The position numbers and the translations under genes are program-made. A stretch of 64,000 bases of DNA from assembly GCF_003286595.3 (NCBI RefSeq), contig NZ_CP132985.1:434001-498000 (forward strand), in the 5' to 3' direction. The notes beneath the pieces are model-generated. The model was not told the origin of the DNA. It made no database searches and saw only the letters and a list, made by a program, of their open reading frames with translations. Position 1 is the stretch's first letter. Each line of letters begins with the position of its first letter. The stretch comes from Aerococcus mictus (lineage in GTDB: Bacteria > Bacillota > Bacilli > Lactobacillales > Aerococcaceae). Positions 1-8,388 of the stretch are shown one piece after another.

Positions 1-521
1 TTTTCTAGCTGACTTTCTAAATTCTTTAATTGGTTTTGCAAATTGACATGTTTTTCATTAAGGGCCGCCATGGTATCCTCAAAGGTGTCGATGGTGGCGT
101 CCTTTTCGCCAATTTCTTGATAATATTGGTCTTCTTCTTCTAAGAAGTTTTGATAGTCATTGAGGTATTGTTCCACTTGACTTGCGGTTTCATTGAGAGA
201 TTGGCGCAAGCCCTCATCTTCCACTTTTTCACTGACTTGTTTTAAGGCAGTTAGCTCCTTGATGGCTTTTTGGGTGGCTTCTTCGCGTAGTTTGAGGTTC
301 TTCCCTGTTTGACTATTTTTGTCTCCCAAGCGACTCAACGAAGAGTCCTGGCTGATATCTGTTTCAAAGTGACTTTGCAGTTCAGATTCCTGAGCTTGAA
401 TCTGATTCAGTTGGCTAGTAATGGTTTCAATATTTTCTAGGGCCGACTGTTCGGCAGGCTGTTTGCCACAGGCGACCAGAGTAAAGACCATGACTAGCAA
501 TAGTCCCAATTTCTTTACCAT
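1..521 (-). CDS. YkyA-like coiled-coil lipoprotein (3' end cut by window edge)
   Basis: Reading leftwards from ATG at 521, the frame stays open to the window edge (173 codons seen). The N-terminus is a lipoprotein signal: basic MVKK, a hydrophobic stretch and a LVAC-G lipobox, so the mature protein should be lipid-anchored outside the membrane. The rest is hydrophilic and heptad-like, rich in Glu, Gln and Leu, predicting long coiled coils. This resembles the YkyA family of putative cell-wall-binding lipoproteins in Bacillus; the role is not known. A start at 530 is also possible, but it would abut the AAGG ribosome site, while 521 has about 8 bases of spacing, so 521 is preferred. The C-terminus lies outside the window. 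Confidence 0.7.
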   Translation of the reverse strand, partial: MVKKLGLLLVMVFTLVACGKQPAEQSALENIETITSQLNQIQAQESELQSHFETDISQDSSLSRLGDKNSQTGKNLKLREEATQKAIKELTALKQVSEKVEDEGLRQSLNETASQVEQYLNDYQNFLEEEDQYYQEIGEKDATIDTFEDTMAALNEKHVNLQNQLKNLESQLE

Positions 522-783
522 ATTTCTCATCCTTTTCTTATAAATAAAATAAAACTGTTTTCAGTATAACAAAAAAAGAAAGGCTTTCCTACTCATCTTC
601 ATTTTCCCTTTTCCACCGAGTTTTAGCTCAATTTGCTCTTAGTGAGCGCTTCATAGGCTTCGTGTAAATTCAAAAAGAAAGCTTAACATTTTGATAACAT
701 TGCCCTAGGCTATCGCCCTTGACCGCGCTTTGATTGTATAATAATAGGTAAGTTTAAGGGCTAAAAGAAAGAGGTTAGCATCC

Positions 784-1749
784 ATGTCAAGAAAGAAACG
801 TTTATTAGCTTATGCAGCAACGGTGGTTGCCAGTTTAGCGGGCTATGCTTATCATGCCCTTTACCAAGAAGATCGGAGCGTAAAGAGTCGGCTCTTAGAG
901 GACTTCTACTGGCTGAAAGACCGGCTAAAAAATGCCGATGAGGCTGATTACCGCCAATTCCTAGAAGACCAGTTGAAGACTGCTCGGCAGGGAGATTTAA
1001 GCTATCCCAAGAAACATGGCATGAACATCTCACTCTCAAGCTATCAAAATGGCAAAGCCTATGTGCTCAGCCCAGAAAACTACCGGCCAGATAAGCTAGT
1101 GGTTTATTTCCATGGGGGCCATCGGATTGAAGCAATTTCGCCTAAGGAGTGGCGGTTTTTGGAAAATTTTGCTGAAGATAATCAGCTGCGCCTATTAATC
1201 CCCTATATTGAACCCCTTTCCTACGCTTATTTTGATGAAGAAGTCGACCGTTTAGAGGGCTTACTGGATGAAATTAGTCTGGACTATACCGATGAAGACC
1301 TCTATTTAATGGCTTCAGATACTGGGGCGTTATTTGCCTTACCTATCGCAAGAGATAGCAGTAGTAACCTCATCCTTGAAGGCTTGATTTTACTTTCACC
1401 TTGGGTAACGACGAAACATAGCATCACTAGCAGTCAAGACGAGGAACAAAAAGATTACCTGATGACCTTTTCTGATTACCAAGCCATTGCTAGTTTATGG
1501 CAAGCGAGTGAGGGTAGGATTATTGCCCTAGATGCCAACCAAGCAGGGGCCTTACCAAAGGTCCACCTCTTTATGGGTAAGAAAGATGTCCAATATTTAG
1601 AAGTCTTGGCTTTTTACCGGAAATTAAAGGCAAGGGGATTGGCGGTTGATTTTTATGCTTTTGATTATTTGCCCCACAACTTCCATTTCTTGGCTATTCC
1701 TGAGCAGGATGAAGTCATTGATTTAATTGCCAAAGTCGTCTTGCCTTAA
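784..1749 (+). CDS. Alpha/beta-hydrolase-fold protein with Asp at the nucleophile position
   Basis: A 321-residue protein with an N-terminal hydrophobic segment (about residues 8-24), probably a membrane anchor. It shows features of the esterase/lipase (HSL-like) alpha/beta hydrolases: an oxyanion-type HGG motif at 110-112 and a C-terminal His in a PHNFH context at 297-301. At the expected nucleophile elbow the sequence reads ASDTG (177-181). The family usually has GDSAG, so Asp179 sits where the catalytic Ser is normally found. It could be a non-catalytic relative or use an Asp nucleophile as in dehalogenases. Substrate unknown. An AGAGG ribosome site lies about 10 bases upstream. The gene stands alone between the divergent lipoprotein and the metalloprotease. 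Confidence 0.65.
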   Translation: MSRKKRLLAYAATVVASLAGYAYHALYQEDRSVKSRLLEDFYWLKDRLKNADEADYRQFLEDQLKTARQGDLSYPKKHGMNISLSSYQNGKAYVLSPENYRPDKLVVYFHGGHRIEAISPKEWRFLENFAEDNQLRLLIPYIEPLSYAYFDEEVDRLEGLLDEISLDYTDEDLYLMASDTGALFALPIARDSSSNLILEGLILLSPWVTTKHSITSSQDEEQKDYLMTFSDYQAIASLWQASEGRIIALDANQAGALPKVHLFMGKKDVQYLEVLAFYRKLKARGLAVDFYAFDYLPHNFHFLAIPEQDEVIDLIAKVVLP

Positions 1750-1779
1750 TACTTTTTTATAGTTATCTATTGGCTTTCT

Positions 1780-1788
1780 TGTTATAAT
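1780..1788 (+). promoter_or_regulatory. Extended -10 promoter for the YugP-type protease
   Basis: TGT-TATAAT, an extended -10 hexamer, lies about 32 bases before the GTG start of the next gene. I see no good -35 element at the usual distance. Confidence 0.45.
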
Positions 1789-1820
1789 AGTCAATAAAGA
1801 TCAGAAAGGAAGATGTAAAA

Positions 1821-2528
1821 GTGTTTGGATTTCCTTTATTCTACATGTTTGATCCTACCATTATCTTGTTAATCATCGGTGCCATTATTGCTGGGATTGC
1901 CTCTTGGAATGTCAACCGAACTTTTGATAAATATAGCCGCTATACTAACCGCCGGGGCTTAACTGCTGACCAGGTGGCCCGGATGATGTTGGACCATAAT
2001 CAAATTGGCCATGTGGGTGTGAGTACGGTGCGAGGGAAATTAACGGACTACTACGATCCCCGTGATAAGAATCTTTATCTTTCGGACCAAGTTTCCCAAG
2101 AGAGCTCGATTTCAGCCATTGGTGTTGCTGCCCATGAATGCGGCCATGCCCTGCAGGATGCTGATAACTATGCCTTTATGCGGATCCGGGAAAAAATCGT
2201 TCCCGTGGTTAACTTCGGTTCCAGTCTGTCCATGCCTATCCTCTTACTTGGGGTACTTTTTGGAATGAACCAAACCCTGATTAATATTGGGATTGCTCTA
2301 TTTTCCTTGGCCTTATTATTTCAATTGGTGACTTTACCGGTTGAATTTGATGCTTCTAGACGGGCCGTTCGCTGTCTCGATGAAATGAATATTCTGAGCC
2401 AAGAAGAATTACCCTATGCCAAGTCTACTTTAAGAGCAGCCGCTCTCACTTATGTAGCTGGAACAGTTTCTACCTTGCTCTCCCTCCTGCGGATTATTAT
2501 TCTTTTCGGTGGCAACCGGCGTGACTAA
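1821..2528 (+). CDS. YugP-type zinc metallopeptidase, membrane-embedded
   Basis: 235 residues starting at GTG behind AAAGGAAG. It has the zinc-protease signature HECGH at residues 105-109 within AAHECGHALQ. Hydrophobic segments near residues 11-27, 127-165 and at the C-terminus indicate an integral membrane protein. Length and arrangement match the Zn_peptidase_2 (YugP/DUF-type) family widespread in Firmicutes, whose substrates are unknown. The third zinc ligand is likely in the FDASRRA segment (about 176-182) after the transmembrane hairpin. It is monocistronic and converges on glnA with a shared terminator. Confidence 0.85.
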   Translation: MFGFPLFYMFDPTIILLIIGAIIAGIASWNVNRTFDKYSRYTNRRGLTADQVARMMLDHNQIGHVGVSTVRGKLTDYYDPRDKNLYLSDQVSQESSISAIGVAAHECGHALQDADNYAFMRIREKIVPVVNFGSSLSMPILLLGVLFGMNQTLINIGIALFSLALLFQLVTLPVEFDASRRAVRCLDEMNILSQEELPYAKSTLRAAALTYVAGTVSTLLSLLRIIILFGGNRRD

Positions 2529-2578
2529 GTAGAAATTAGAAAGCTATTCTTTCTAAAGAAAATTTTGATACTAAAAAA

Positions 2579-2601
2579 GCGTGACCATTTTGTGGCCACG
2601 C
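2579..2601. terminator. Bidirectional intrinsic terminator between yugP-like gene and glnA
   Basis: A 9-bp stem GCGTGACCA / TGGCCACGC with one mismatch and loop TTTTG is flanked by an A-run on the left and a T-run on the right, so it can end transcription from both convergent genes. Confidence 0.85.
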
Positions 2602-2623
2602 TTTCTTTTTGAAAACGGTTTGA

Positions 2624-3961
2624 TTAGTAAGCTTTTAAGTAACGTTCAACTTCCCATTGGGTGACTTGGGTTTCATATTCATCGTGTTCGATGGTTTTTG
2701 CTGTAATGAAGTTATTGGATAGGTGACTACCGAGAGCATCGAGCACTACTTGATCTTCTTTGAGGAAGTTAACCGCTTCTTTTAAGTTGGAAGGCAGTTG
2801 TTCAATATGAGAATCCCGTAACTCTTTTGAAGTCATGTTGTAAATGTTTCGGTCAATGGGGTCAGGAACAGGGAGCTTGTTTTCAATCCCGTCTAAACCG
2901 GCATAGATGCAAGCTGCCATAACGAGGTAGGGGTTAGCAGAAGGGTCTACTGACCGTAATTCAATCCGAGTCGAATTGCCGCGGGCTGCAGGAATTCTAA
3001 CTAATGGTGACCGGTTTTGGGCGGACCAGGCGATATAGACTGGGGCTTCATAACCAGGTGTTAGGCGTTTGTAGGAGTTAACGATTGGGTTACCTAGAGC
3101 AGTGATGGCTTTGGCGTGTTTTAAGATCCCAGCAACAAATAGGTGGGCAGTTTCGGAAAGGCCGTCAGCGCTATTTTCATCATAGAAGGTATTGCCATTA
3201 TCATCAAAGAGGGACATGTTGCAGTGCATCCCTGAACCAGCGATGCCGTAAACGGGCTTTGGCATGAAGGTGGCATAGAGATTATGCTTGCGGGCGATTG
3301 ACTTAACAATCAATTTGAAAATTTGGACCTTGTCACAAGCATCTACCACATCAGAATACTTAAAGTCAATTTCATGTTGGCCAGGAGCACATTCATGGTG
3401 GCTGGCTTCCACTTCAAAGCCCATTTCTTCTAAGGTAAGGACGATATCGCGGCGGCAATTTTCACCGAGGTCAACGGGAGCCAGGTCGAAGTAACCACCA
3501 TGGTCATTGACTTCAGTCGTTGGTTCGTCACTGTCATTCAATTTAAATAGGAAGAATTCTGCTTCTAAACCGAGGTTGAATTCCTTAAAGCCATCATCAT
3601 TTAGACGTTTGACACAGCGTTTCAGGTTACCGCGGGGGTCACCGATAAAGGGCGTGCCGTCTGTGGAATAAATATCACAGAGCAATAAGCCGATTTTCTT
3701 ATTGTCACCAGCGGTCCAAGGGAAGATTAACCAAGTATTTAAATCGGGAATTAAATACATGTCGGATTCCTCGATACGAACAAAACCGTCGATAGAAGAA
3801 CCGTCAAACATCAGTTTATTATCCAAAACCTTATCTAATTGACTAATCGGCACTTCGACATTTTTTAGGGTGCCGTTGACATCACTAAAGACGAGGCGGA
3901 GAAAGTGGACATTTTCTTTTTTGATATCGGAACGGATTTGCTCTTCGCTAATTTGTTTCAT
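2624..3961 (-). CDS. glnA: Glutamine synthetase, type I
   Basis: Makes glutamine from glutamate, ammonia and ATP in the cytosol. The 445-residue length matches the Gram-positive GSI-alpha class. Visible hallmarks include [10 protein letters not shown], the glutamate-binding region GLEAEFFLF, the metal/ATP segment around APGQHEID, and [13 protein letters not shown]. No adenylylation-loop insertion is apparent, as expected for the class regulated by feedback and GlnR. In Bacilli glnA usually follows glnR; here no glnR is adjacent and the gene is alone. The upstream DNA carries a canonical GlnR/TnrA box overlapping the -10 element (separate entry). Downstream is the shared hairpin terminator. 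Confidence 0.97.
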   Translation of the reverse strand: MKQISEEQIRSDIKKENVHFLRLVFSDVNGTLKNVEVPISQLDKVLDNKLMFDGSSIDGFVRIEESDMYLIPDLNTWLIFPWTAGDNKKIGLLLCDIYSTDGTPFIGDPRGNLKRCVKRLNDDGFKEFNLGLEAEFFLFKLNDSDEPTTEVNDHGGYFDLAPVDLGENCRRDIVLTLEEMGFEVEASHHECAPGQHEIDFKYSDVVDACDKVQIFKLIVKSIARKHNLYATFMPKPVYGIAGSGMHCNMSLFDDNGNTFYDENSADGLSETAHLFVAGILKHAKAITALGNPIVNSYKRLTPGYEAPVYIAWSAQNRSPLVRIPAARGNSTRIELRSVDPSANPYLVMAACIYAGLDGIENKLPVPDPIDRNIYNMTSKELRDSHIEQLPSNLKEAVNFLKEDQVVLDALGSHLSNNFITAKTIEHDEYETQVTQWEVERYLKAY

Positions 3962-4008
3962 CTTTTTATAACTCCAATCTTCTTAACAGCTTAGTTAATC
4001 GATTTCTA

Positions 4009-4045
4009 TGTAAGAAAATATAACACATGTAAAATAAGATCACAA
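4009..4045 (-). promoter_or_regulatory. glnA promoter with overlapping GlnR/TnrA operator
   Basis: Read on the minus strand, TTGTGA (4045-4040) and TATATT (4022-4017) are spaced by 17 bases. The 17-bp element TGTTATATTTTCTTACA at 4025-4009 fits the GlnR/TnrA consensus TGTNA-N7-TNACA exactly and covers the -10 hexamer, an arrangement that suits repression when nitrogen is plentiful. Confidence 0.85.
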
Positions 4046-4102
4046 GAAAAAATTATTCATAATTTCTAAAGTTTTTCTTATGTCAGGGATAACATCCAGC
4101 TA

Positions 4103-4264
4103 TGGTATTATTAATAAGTAAAAATAATTAAAAAAGCTAATGCCTTTCCCTGGTATTTTGGTTAAAATAAGGAAAACATGCTTGATAGGATAGCAAGTGA
4201 TTTACCTGTCCCCTAACGAGTTTGGGGGTAATGTTTGATTATTTAACCAAATAAAAAGAAAAGA
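4103..4264 (+). promoter_or_regulatory. Possible promoter and leader of the cyclodeaminase-family gene
   Basis: An extended -10 like TGG-TATTAT at 4103-4111 starts a leader of about 150 bases. Within it, AAACAT near 4174 can pair with ATGTTT near 4232, enclosing a C-rich/G-rich hairpin (CCCC near 4212 with GGGG near 4226). I do not recognise a known riboswitch. The rest of this gap is AT-rich without other features. Confidence 0.25.
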
Positions 4265-4903
4265 GTGAGCGTTGAAATGGAACTAGAATCATTAATTAAA
4301 GCAGTGGCTTCCAAGGCACCTGCCCCAGGCGGTGGGGCGGTTTCCTGTGTCACTGGTAGTTTTGCTTGTGCCTTGGCAAGCATGGCGGCTAAGGTGACTT
4401 TGGATCGGACTGACTTTTCCAAGGATGCCAATACCGCGGCTAACTTATCTGACCTAGCCCATCAAATGGACCGAGACAGCGACAGCTTCTTACATTTTGC
4501 CCGCGAAGACGAAAAGGTCTCTGCCCGGCTCTTTGCGGCTTACAAGCAAAAAGCAAGTAGTGAGGATGAAAAACAAGCCCGTAGCGAACAAATCCAAGTG
4601 ACCTTGATCCAAGCGACTCACTTACCCCTGCAAGTTATCGCCTTAGTGGTAGATGATTTGGCCCTACTAGAAAACGTCGCTCGCCTCGTTAAGCCAAGCA
4701 TCTTAGCTGACGTTGAGGTGGCAAGGGACCACTTGTTGACCGCCTTTAAGGGCTCTAACCATAATGTCGAAAACAATTTGACCTTAATTAAAGACCAGGC
4801 CAGTGCCCAATTTTTGGCTAAAAAACAAAGTGCTCTCTTAGACCGGATTGAAAAGCTGGACCAAGCCCTACTTAAAGAAATTGAAAAACGTAAGGGACAA
4901 TAA
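4265..4903 (+). CDS. Cyclodeaminase/cyclohydrolase (FTCD_C) family protein
   Basis: 212 residues. The N-terminal APAPGGGAVS motif (about 19-27) and the small, helical, Ala-rich body match the formimidoyltransferase-cyclodeaminase C-terminal family. Members act on folate one-carbon units: formimino-THF cyclodeaminase in histidine degradation, or FchA-type methenyl-THF cyclohydrolase in anaerobes. No histidine-degradation or other folate gene is nearby, so the exact reaction is open. The GTG start at 4265 gives MSVEMELES; an ATG four codons later is equally plausible since neither has a strong ribosome site. Confidence 0.75.
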   Translation: MSVEMELESLIKAVASKAPAPGGGAVSCVTGSFACALASMAAKVTLDRTDFSKDANTAANLSDLAHQMDRDSDSFLHFAREDEKVSARLFAAYKQKASSEDEKQARSEQIQVTLIQATHLPLQVIALVVDDLALLENVARLVKPSILADVEVARDHLLTAFKGSNHNVENNLTLIKDQASAQFLAKKQSALLDRIEKLDQALLKEIEKRKGQ

Positions 4904-4990
4904 GTCAGCTTGCTTGGCTAAATTTGGAGCTTGAGAGCCACTGCATGTCTAATAAAGTGTTAATGCTCGGATAAATTGCAAAAAAAGAGT

Positions 4991-5022
4991 TTGCAAATAA
5001 AGAAAAAGTAGTGTACTATACT
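4991..5022 (+). promoter_or_regulatory. Promoter of the M-box/mgtA transcript
   Basis: TTGCAA at 4991 and TACTAT at 5014 are spaced by 17 bases; an overlapping TATACT ends at 5022. The M-box conserved sequence begins about 20 bases downstream. Confidence 0.5.
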
Positions 5023-5040
5023 ATGTGGAAAATTTGAATA

Positions 5041-5260
5041 CCGAAGTGTTAGGCAGAGGCTCCTGTATAAACATAAGCTATCGCCCAAAAATGTCGAGAG
5101 ACGCCAATGGGTAAAACAGAGATTGTCGAAATAAGGCTTTCTCCAGGTAGCTAAGAAATTTTTCTTTACGTTATACAGTGCTAAAACTCAGACGAAGCAA
5201 CTCAATCAACTGAGCTTATTAATAATGGAGTCTCTACTTTCTTGGGTAGGGGCTCTTTTT
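5041..5260 (+). promoter_or_regulatory. M-box (ykoK-type) magnesium riboswitch
   Basis: The leader carries the conserved M-box blocks in order: GTTAGGCAGAGGCTCCTGTA near 5048, TCGCCCAAAAATGTCGAGAG near 5081, GACGCCAATGGGT near 5100, ATAAGG near 5131, AGGTAGCTAAG near 5145 and ATACAGTGCTAAAACTCA near 5173. TGTATAA pairs with TTATACA as the long-range helix. An intrinsic terminator follows at 5228. In this class high magnesium folds the aptamer and promotes termination. The downstream magnesium-ATPase gene agrees with this. Confidence 0.95.
5228..5260 (+). terminator. Riboswitch expression-platform terminator
   Basis: Stem GAGTCTCTAC / GTAGGGGCTC (10 bp with two G-T pairs), loop TTTCTTGG, followed by TTTTTATTTT. 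It lies directly after the M-box aptamer. Confidence 0.9.
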
Positions 5261-5292
5261 ATTTTGCCAAGGAAAAGATGGAGGTGATGGCT

Positions 5293-5391
5293 ATGGAGGA
5301 AGAGCAAGAACAGATAGCGGAAAGTCGACAGCAAGGGAGTTTATTGCTTAACCTCTTGAGGCCATTACCAGGGTCTCTGATTAAGCTTTAG
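5293..5391 (+). CDS. Possible 32-residue leader peptide between M-box and mgtA
   Basis: ATG at 5293 is preceded by a strong GGAGG at 5280-5284 with 8-base spacing. The frame encodes 32 residues: an acidic, Gln-rich first half (MEEEQEQIAES) and a hydrophobic second half with a proline pair (NLLRPLPGSLIKL). It stops 24 bases before the mgtA start. It lies beyond the riboswitch terminator, so it would be translated only on read-through transcripts. The position resembles mgtL-type regulatory leader peptides of enterobacteria, but I see no homology. It might also be a small membrane-active regulator, or not real. Confidence 0.4.
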   Translation: MEEEQEQIAESRQQGSLLLNLLRPLPGSLIKL

Positions 5392-5415
5392 GCTCCCACA
5401 GAAAGGAGCATAACG

Positions 5416-8058
5416 ATGAAAAAATTTGAAAACCAAGGTCGCTACCGGCAATTTGCTGCTTATTCAATAAGCGAACTTTTTAACACCTATAAAATTGATA
5501 ATAACGGCCTTAGCGATGACCAAGTCCAAGCCTTGCGAGAAGAATACGGGGAAAATGTGATCGATTATGGGGACAAAGCTTCTCTAATGGAAGAACTTGT
5601 CCAAGCCTATCTCACCCCCTTTACCCTAATTTTAATTGGTCTAGCTATCATTTCATTCTTTACTGACTATGTCTTTGCAGCGGCAGATAGTCGTGATTGC
5701 ATTAGTTCAGTGATTATTCTAGTCTTGGTCTTTATTTCTGGGACCGTATCCTTTATCCAATCCAAGCAATCCAATGATGCGGCAGAACACTTGAAGGAAA
5801 TGGTTAAAGTGACTGCCAATGTCAAACGCGCGGGCGATTTCAACGAAATTCCTACCGAAGAGATTGTTTGCGGGGACTTGGTTAAATTATCAGCGGGGGA
5901 TCTTATTCCTGCTGATCTACGGATTATTGAAAGTAAGGACCTCTTTGTTTCTCAAGCGGCCATGACTGGAGAATCCTATCCGGTAGAAAAAATGGCCCAA
6001 GCTACTGACCATGCTGAGACCGTGGTCGATGAGGCCAACCTGGCCTTTATGGGCTCGAATGTCATTAGCGGTAGTGCAGTCGGGCTAGTGATTGCCGTCG
6101 GAGAGGAGACCCTCTTTGGGGATATCGCAAAAACCGTGACCACCGAAGAAGAAGTCACTAACTTTGATATCGGCATTAGTAAAATTTCTACCCTGCTTAT
6201 GCGCTTTATGGGAGTAATGGTTCCGGTAGTCTTTCTGATTAATGGCATCCATATGAAGAATTGGCTAGATGCTTTGATCTTTGCGATTTCGGTTGCGGTC
6301 GGTTTGACCCCGGAGATGCTCCCGATGATCGTGACCACTAACCTGGTCAAGGGGTCACAAACCATGGCCAAGGGTGGGACCATTGTGAAAAACTTAAATG
6401 CCATTCAAAGTTTTGGCGCTATGGATGTCTTATGTACCGATAAAACCGGGACACTGACCCAAGATAAAATTGTTTTAGAAATGCATTTGAACTGTGATGG
6501 CGATGAAGACAGTGGGGTACTCCGCCATGCCTACTTGAATTCTTACTACCAAACCGGTTTGAAGAACCTGATGGACGTGGCCATTATTGAAGCTACCCAC
6601 CGGGAACTGGACCTGGATCCTAGCTACTACCACAAGGTCGATGAAATTCCCTTTGACTTTGAACGACGGCGGATGAGTGTCGTTGTCGAAGATAAGGCGG
6701 GAAAACGTCAATTAATTACCAAAGGGGCGGTGGAAGAAATGCTAGCCATTTCCTCCCTAGTCCTCAAACAAGGCCAAGCGATTCCTTTAACGGATGATCT
6801 CCGTCAAGAAATCCGCCAACAAGTCAAAGATCTCAATGAAGACGGTCTAAGGGTCATCGGTATTGCTCAAAAAACCAACCCACCAGCAGTGGATGCTTTT
6901 AGCATTGAAGACGAGTCGGACATGCTTTTGATCGGCTACCTAGCCTTTCTTGACCCACCTAAGGAATCTACCCAACCGGCTCTCAAGGCTCTGGCTGACC
7001 ACCAAGTGGATGTGAAGGTCCTGACAGGTGACAATGAAGAGGTTACCCGGTCGGTGTGTCGTCAAGTGGGAATTTCGGCAGACAGTATTATTAATGGGAT
7101 CGACCTGGAAGCCATGGACGAGGAGGCCTTAGCCCAAGCGGTGGAAGACTACCAAGTCTTCGTCAAAATTTCTCCTCAACAAAAGGCTCAAATCACCCAA
7201 ATTCTCCAAGATAACGGCCATGTGGTTGGTTTTATGGGGGACGGAATTAACGATGCTGCTGCCTTAACGACTTCTGATGTGGGCATTTCTGTTGATACTG
7301 CAGTCGATATTGCCAAGGAATCAGCCGATATCATCCTCTTAGAAAAAGATTTGATGATTTTGGAAAAAGGGGTTGTCTCTGGTCGGGAAATATTTGGGAA
7401 CATTATGAAATATATTAATATTACGACTTCATCAAATTTTGGGAATACTTTTTCCATCTTGATGGCTTCTTTATTCTTACCTTTCTTGCCCATGATGCCG
7501 ACCCAACTTTTAGTCTTGAACCTGATCTATGACATCGCCTGCATTTCCATTCCTTGGGACCGCATGGATGCCTCCTACTTGAAGGAACCTAAGAACTGGG
7601 ACGCTTCGCATGTGAAGAATTTTATGATTTACTTTGGCCCAATTTCTTCCATTTTTGATGTGCTTTCCTTTGTGGCCCTCTACCATTGGATTATTCCCCA
7701 AGTCCTAAACGGAACTTATTGGACCTTGTCGACGGGACAACAAGCCATCTTTGAAGCCCTCTTCCATTCAGGCTGGTTCGTGGTTTCCTTATGGTCACAA
7801 ACCCTGGTTCTTCATATGTTAAGGACTGAAAAACTGCCCTTTATCCAAAGTCGGCCATCCTTTATTTTTACCACGATCACAACTATTGGGATCATCTTTG
7901 GTAGCCTATTGCCACGGACCAAGTTAGGATTTTATCTAGGTCTAGCTCCCTTACCCGGATCTTTTTGGCTCTTACTGGTGGCTATTGTGATTTCTTACTT
8001 GGTCCTAGTGACCTTGGTCAAACATTTCTACGTTAAACACTATGGGAAACTCCTCTAA
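5416..8058 (+). CDS. mgtA: Magnesium-importing P-type ATPase
   Basis: 880 residues, the usual size of P3B-type Mg2+ transporters in the cytoplasmic membrane. It shows the actuator TGES, the phosphorylation motif DKTGTLT with Asp342, and the hinge GDGINDAAAL with Asp609. Transmembrane pairs flank the actuator domain, and a further membrane bundle closes the C-terminus. It uses ATP to bring in Mg2+. Start ATG follows AAAGGAGC. Expression is expected only at low Mg2+ through the M-box upstream, which independently supports the substrate call. No terminator is obvious before the tyrS leader promoter. Confidence 0.95.
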   Translation: MKKFENQGRYRQFAAYSISELFNTYKIDNNGLSDDQVQALREEYGENVIDYGDKASLMEELVQAYLTPFTLILIGLAIISFFTDYVFAAADSRDCISSVIILVLVFISGTVSFIQSKQSNDAAEHLKEMVKVTANVKRAGDFNEIPTEEIVCGDLVKLSAGDLIPADLRIIESKDLFVSQAAMTGESYPVEKMAQATDHAETVVDEANLAFMGSNVISGSAVGLVIAVGEETLFGDIAKTVTTEEEVTNFDIGISKISTLLMRFMGVMVPVVFLINGIHMKNWLDALIFAISVAVGLTPEMLPMIVTTNLVKGSQTMAKGGTIVKNLNAIQSFGAMDVLCTDKTGTLTQDKIVLEMHLNCDGDEDSGVLRHAYLNSYYQTGLKNLMDVAIIEATHRELDLDPSYYHKVDEIPFDFERRRMSVVVEDKAGKRQLITKGAVEEMLAISSLVLKQGQAIPLTDDLRQEIRQQVKDLNEDGLRVIGIAQKTNPPAVDAFSIEDESDMLLIGYLAFLDPPKESTQPALKALADHQVDVKVLTGDNEEVTRSVCRQVGISADSIINGIDLEAMDEEALAQAVEDYQVFVKISPQQKAQITQILQDNGHVVGFMGDGINDAAALTTSDVGISVDTAVDIAKESADIILLEKDLMILEKGVVSGREIFGNIMKYINITTSSNFGNTFSILMASLFLPFLPMMPTQLLVLNLIYDIACISIPWDRMDASYLKEPKNWDASHVKNFMIYFGPISSIFDVLSFVALYHWIIPQVLNGTYWTLSTGQQAIFEALFHSGWFVVSLWSQTLVLHMLRTEKLPFIQSRPSFIFTTITTIGIIFGSLLPRTKLGFYLGLAPLPGSFWLLLVAIVISYLVLVTLVKHFYVKHYGKLL

Positions 8059-8076
8059 GTTTACCAGGACTTGGAT

Positions 8077-8105
8077 TTGACAATTCGGGTGAAATTACCT
8101 ATACT
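8077..8105 (+). promoter_or_regulatory. Promoter of the tyrS T-box transcript
   Basis: Perfect -35 TTGACA at 8077 and TATACT at 8100, spacer 17 bases. Confidence 0.9.
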
Positions 8106-8322
8106 GATGAGGAATATTAAGCAAGACAAGCCCAGTAGTGGTTAACAGTTGACTTGATAGCGAGCTAGTGGTTGGTGGAAACTAGTACCTGTTAATGATG
8201 AATTACACTTGTTAGAGGAATTGCTAGGTGGCGCTACCTTATCGCGCGAGAGTGGCTCTTTTGAGCAACTTGGGTGGTACCACGGTAACAATCGTCCCTG
8301 TCTGTCTGGCAGGGGCTTTTTT
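8106..8322 (+). promoter_or_regulatory. T-box leader, tyrosine-specific
   Basis: The leader contains the Stem I region (AGCGAGCTAGTGG near 8160), a candidate specifier codon TAC at 8204-8206 in GAATTACAC, and the T-box proper GGGTGGTACCACGG at 8272-8285, which forms the antiterminator and binds the tRNA 3' end. A terminator follows. TAC (Tyr) agrees with the downstream tyrosyl-tRNA synthetase. Uncharged tRNA-Tyr should switch expression on. Confidence 0.93.
8294..8322 (+). terminator. T-box terminator
   Basis: Stem GTCCCTG / CAGGGGC, loop TCTGTCTGG, followed by seven T. The competing antiterminator uses the T-box sequence just upstream. Confidence 0.88.
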
Positions 8323-8388
8323 TATTGCTTAATAAGAGAATTGACAGAACTTTAAACAAACTAAAATTAGACAAGAAGGAGTAGTTCC

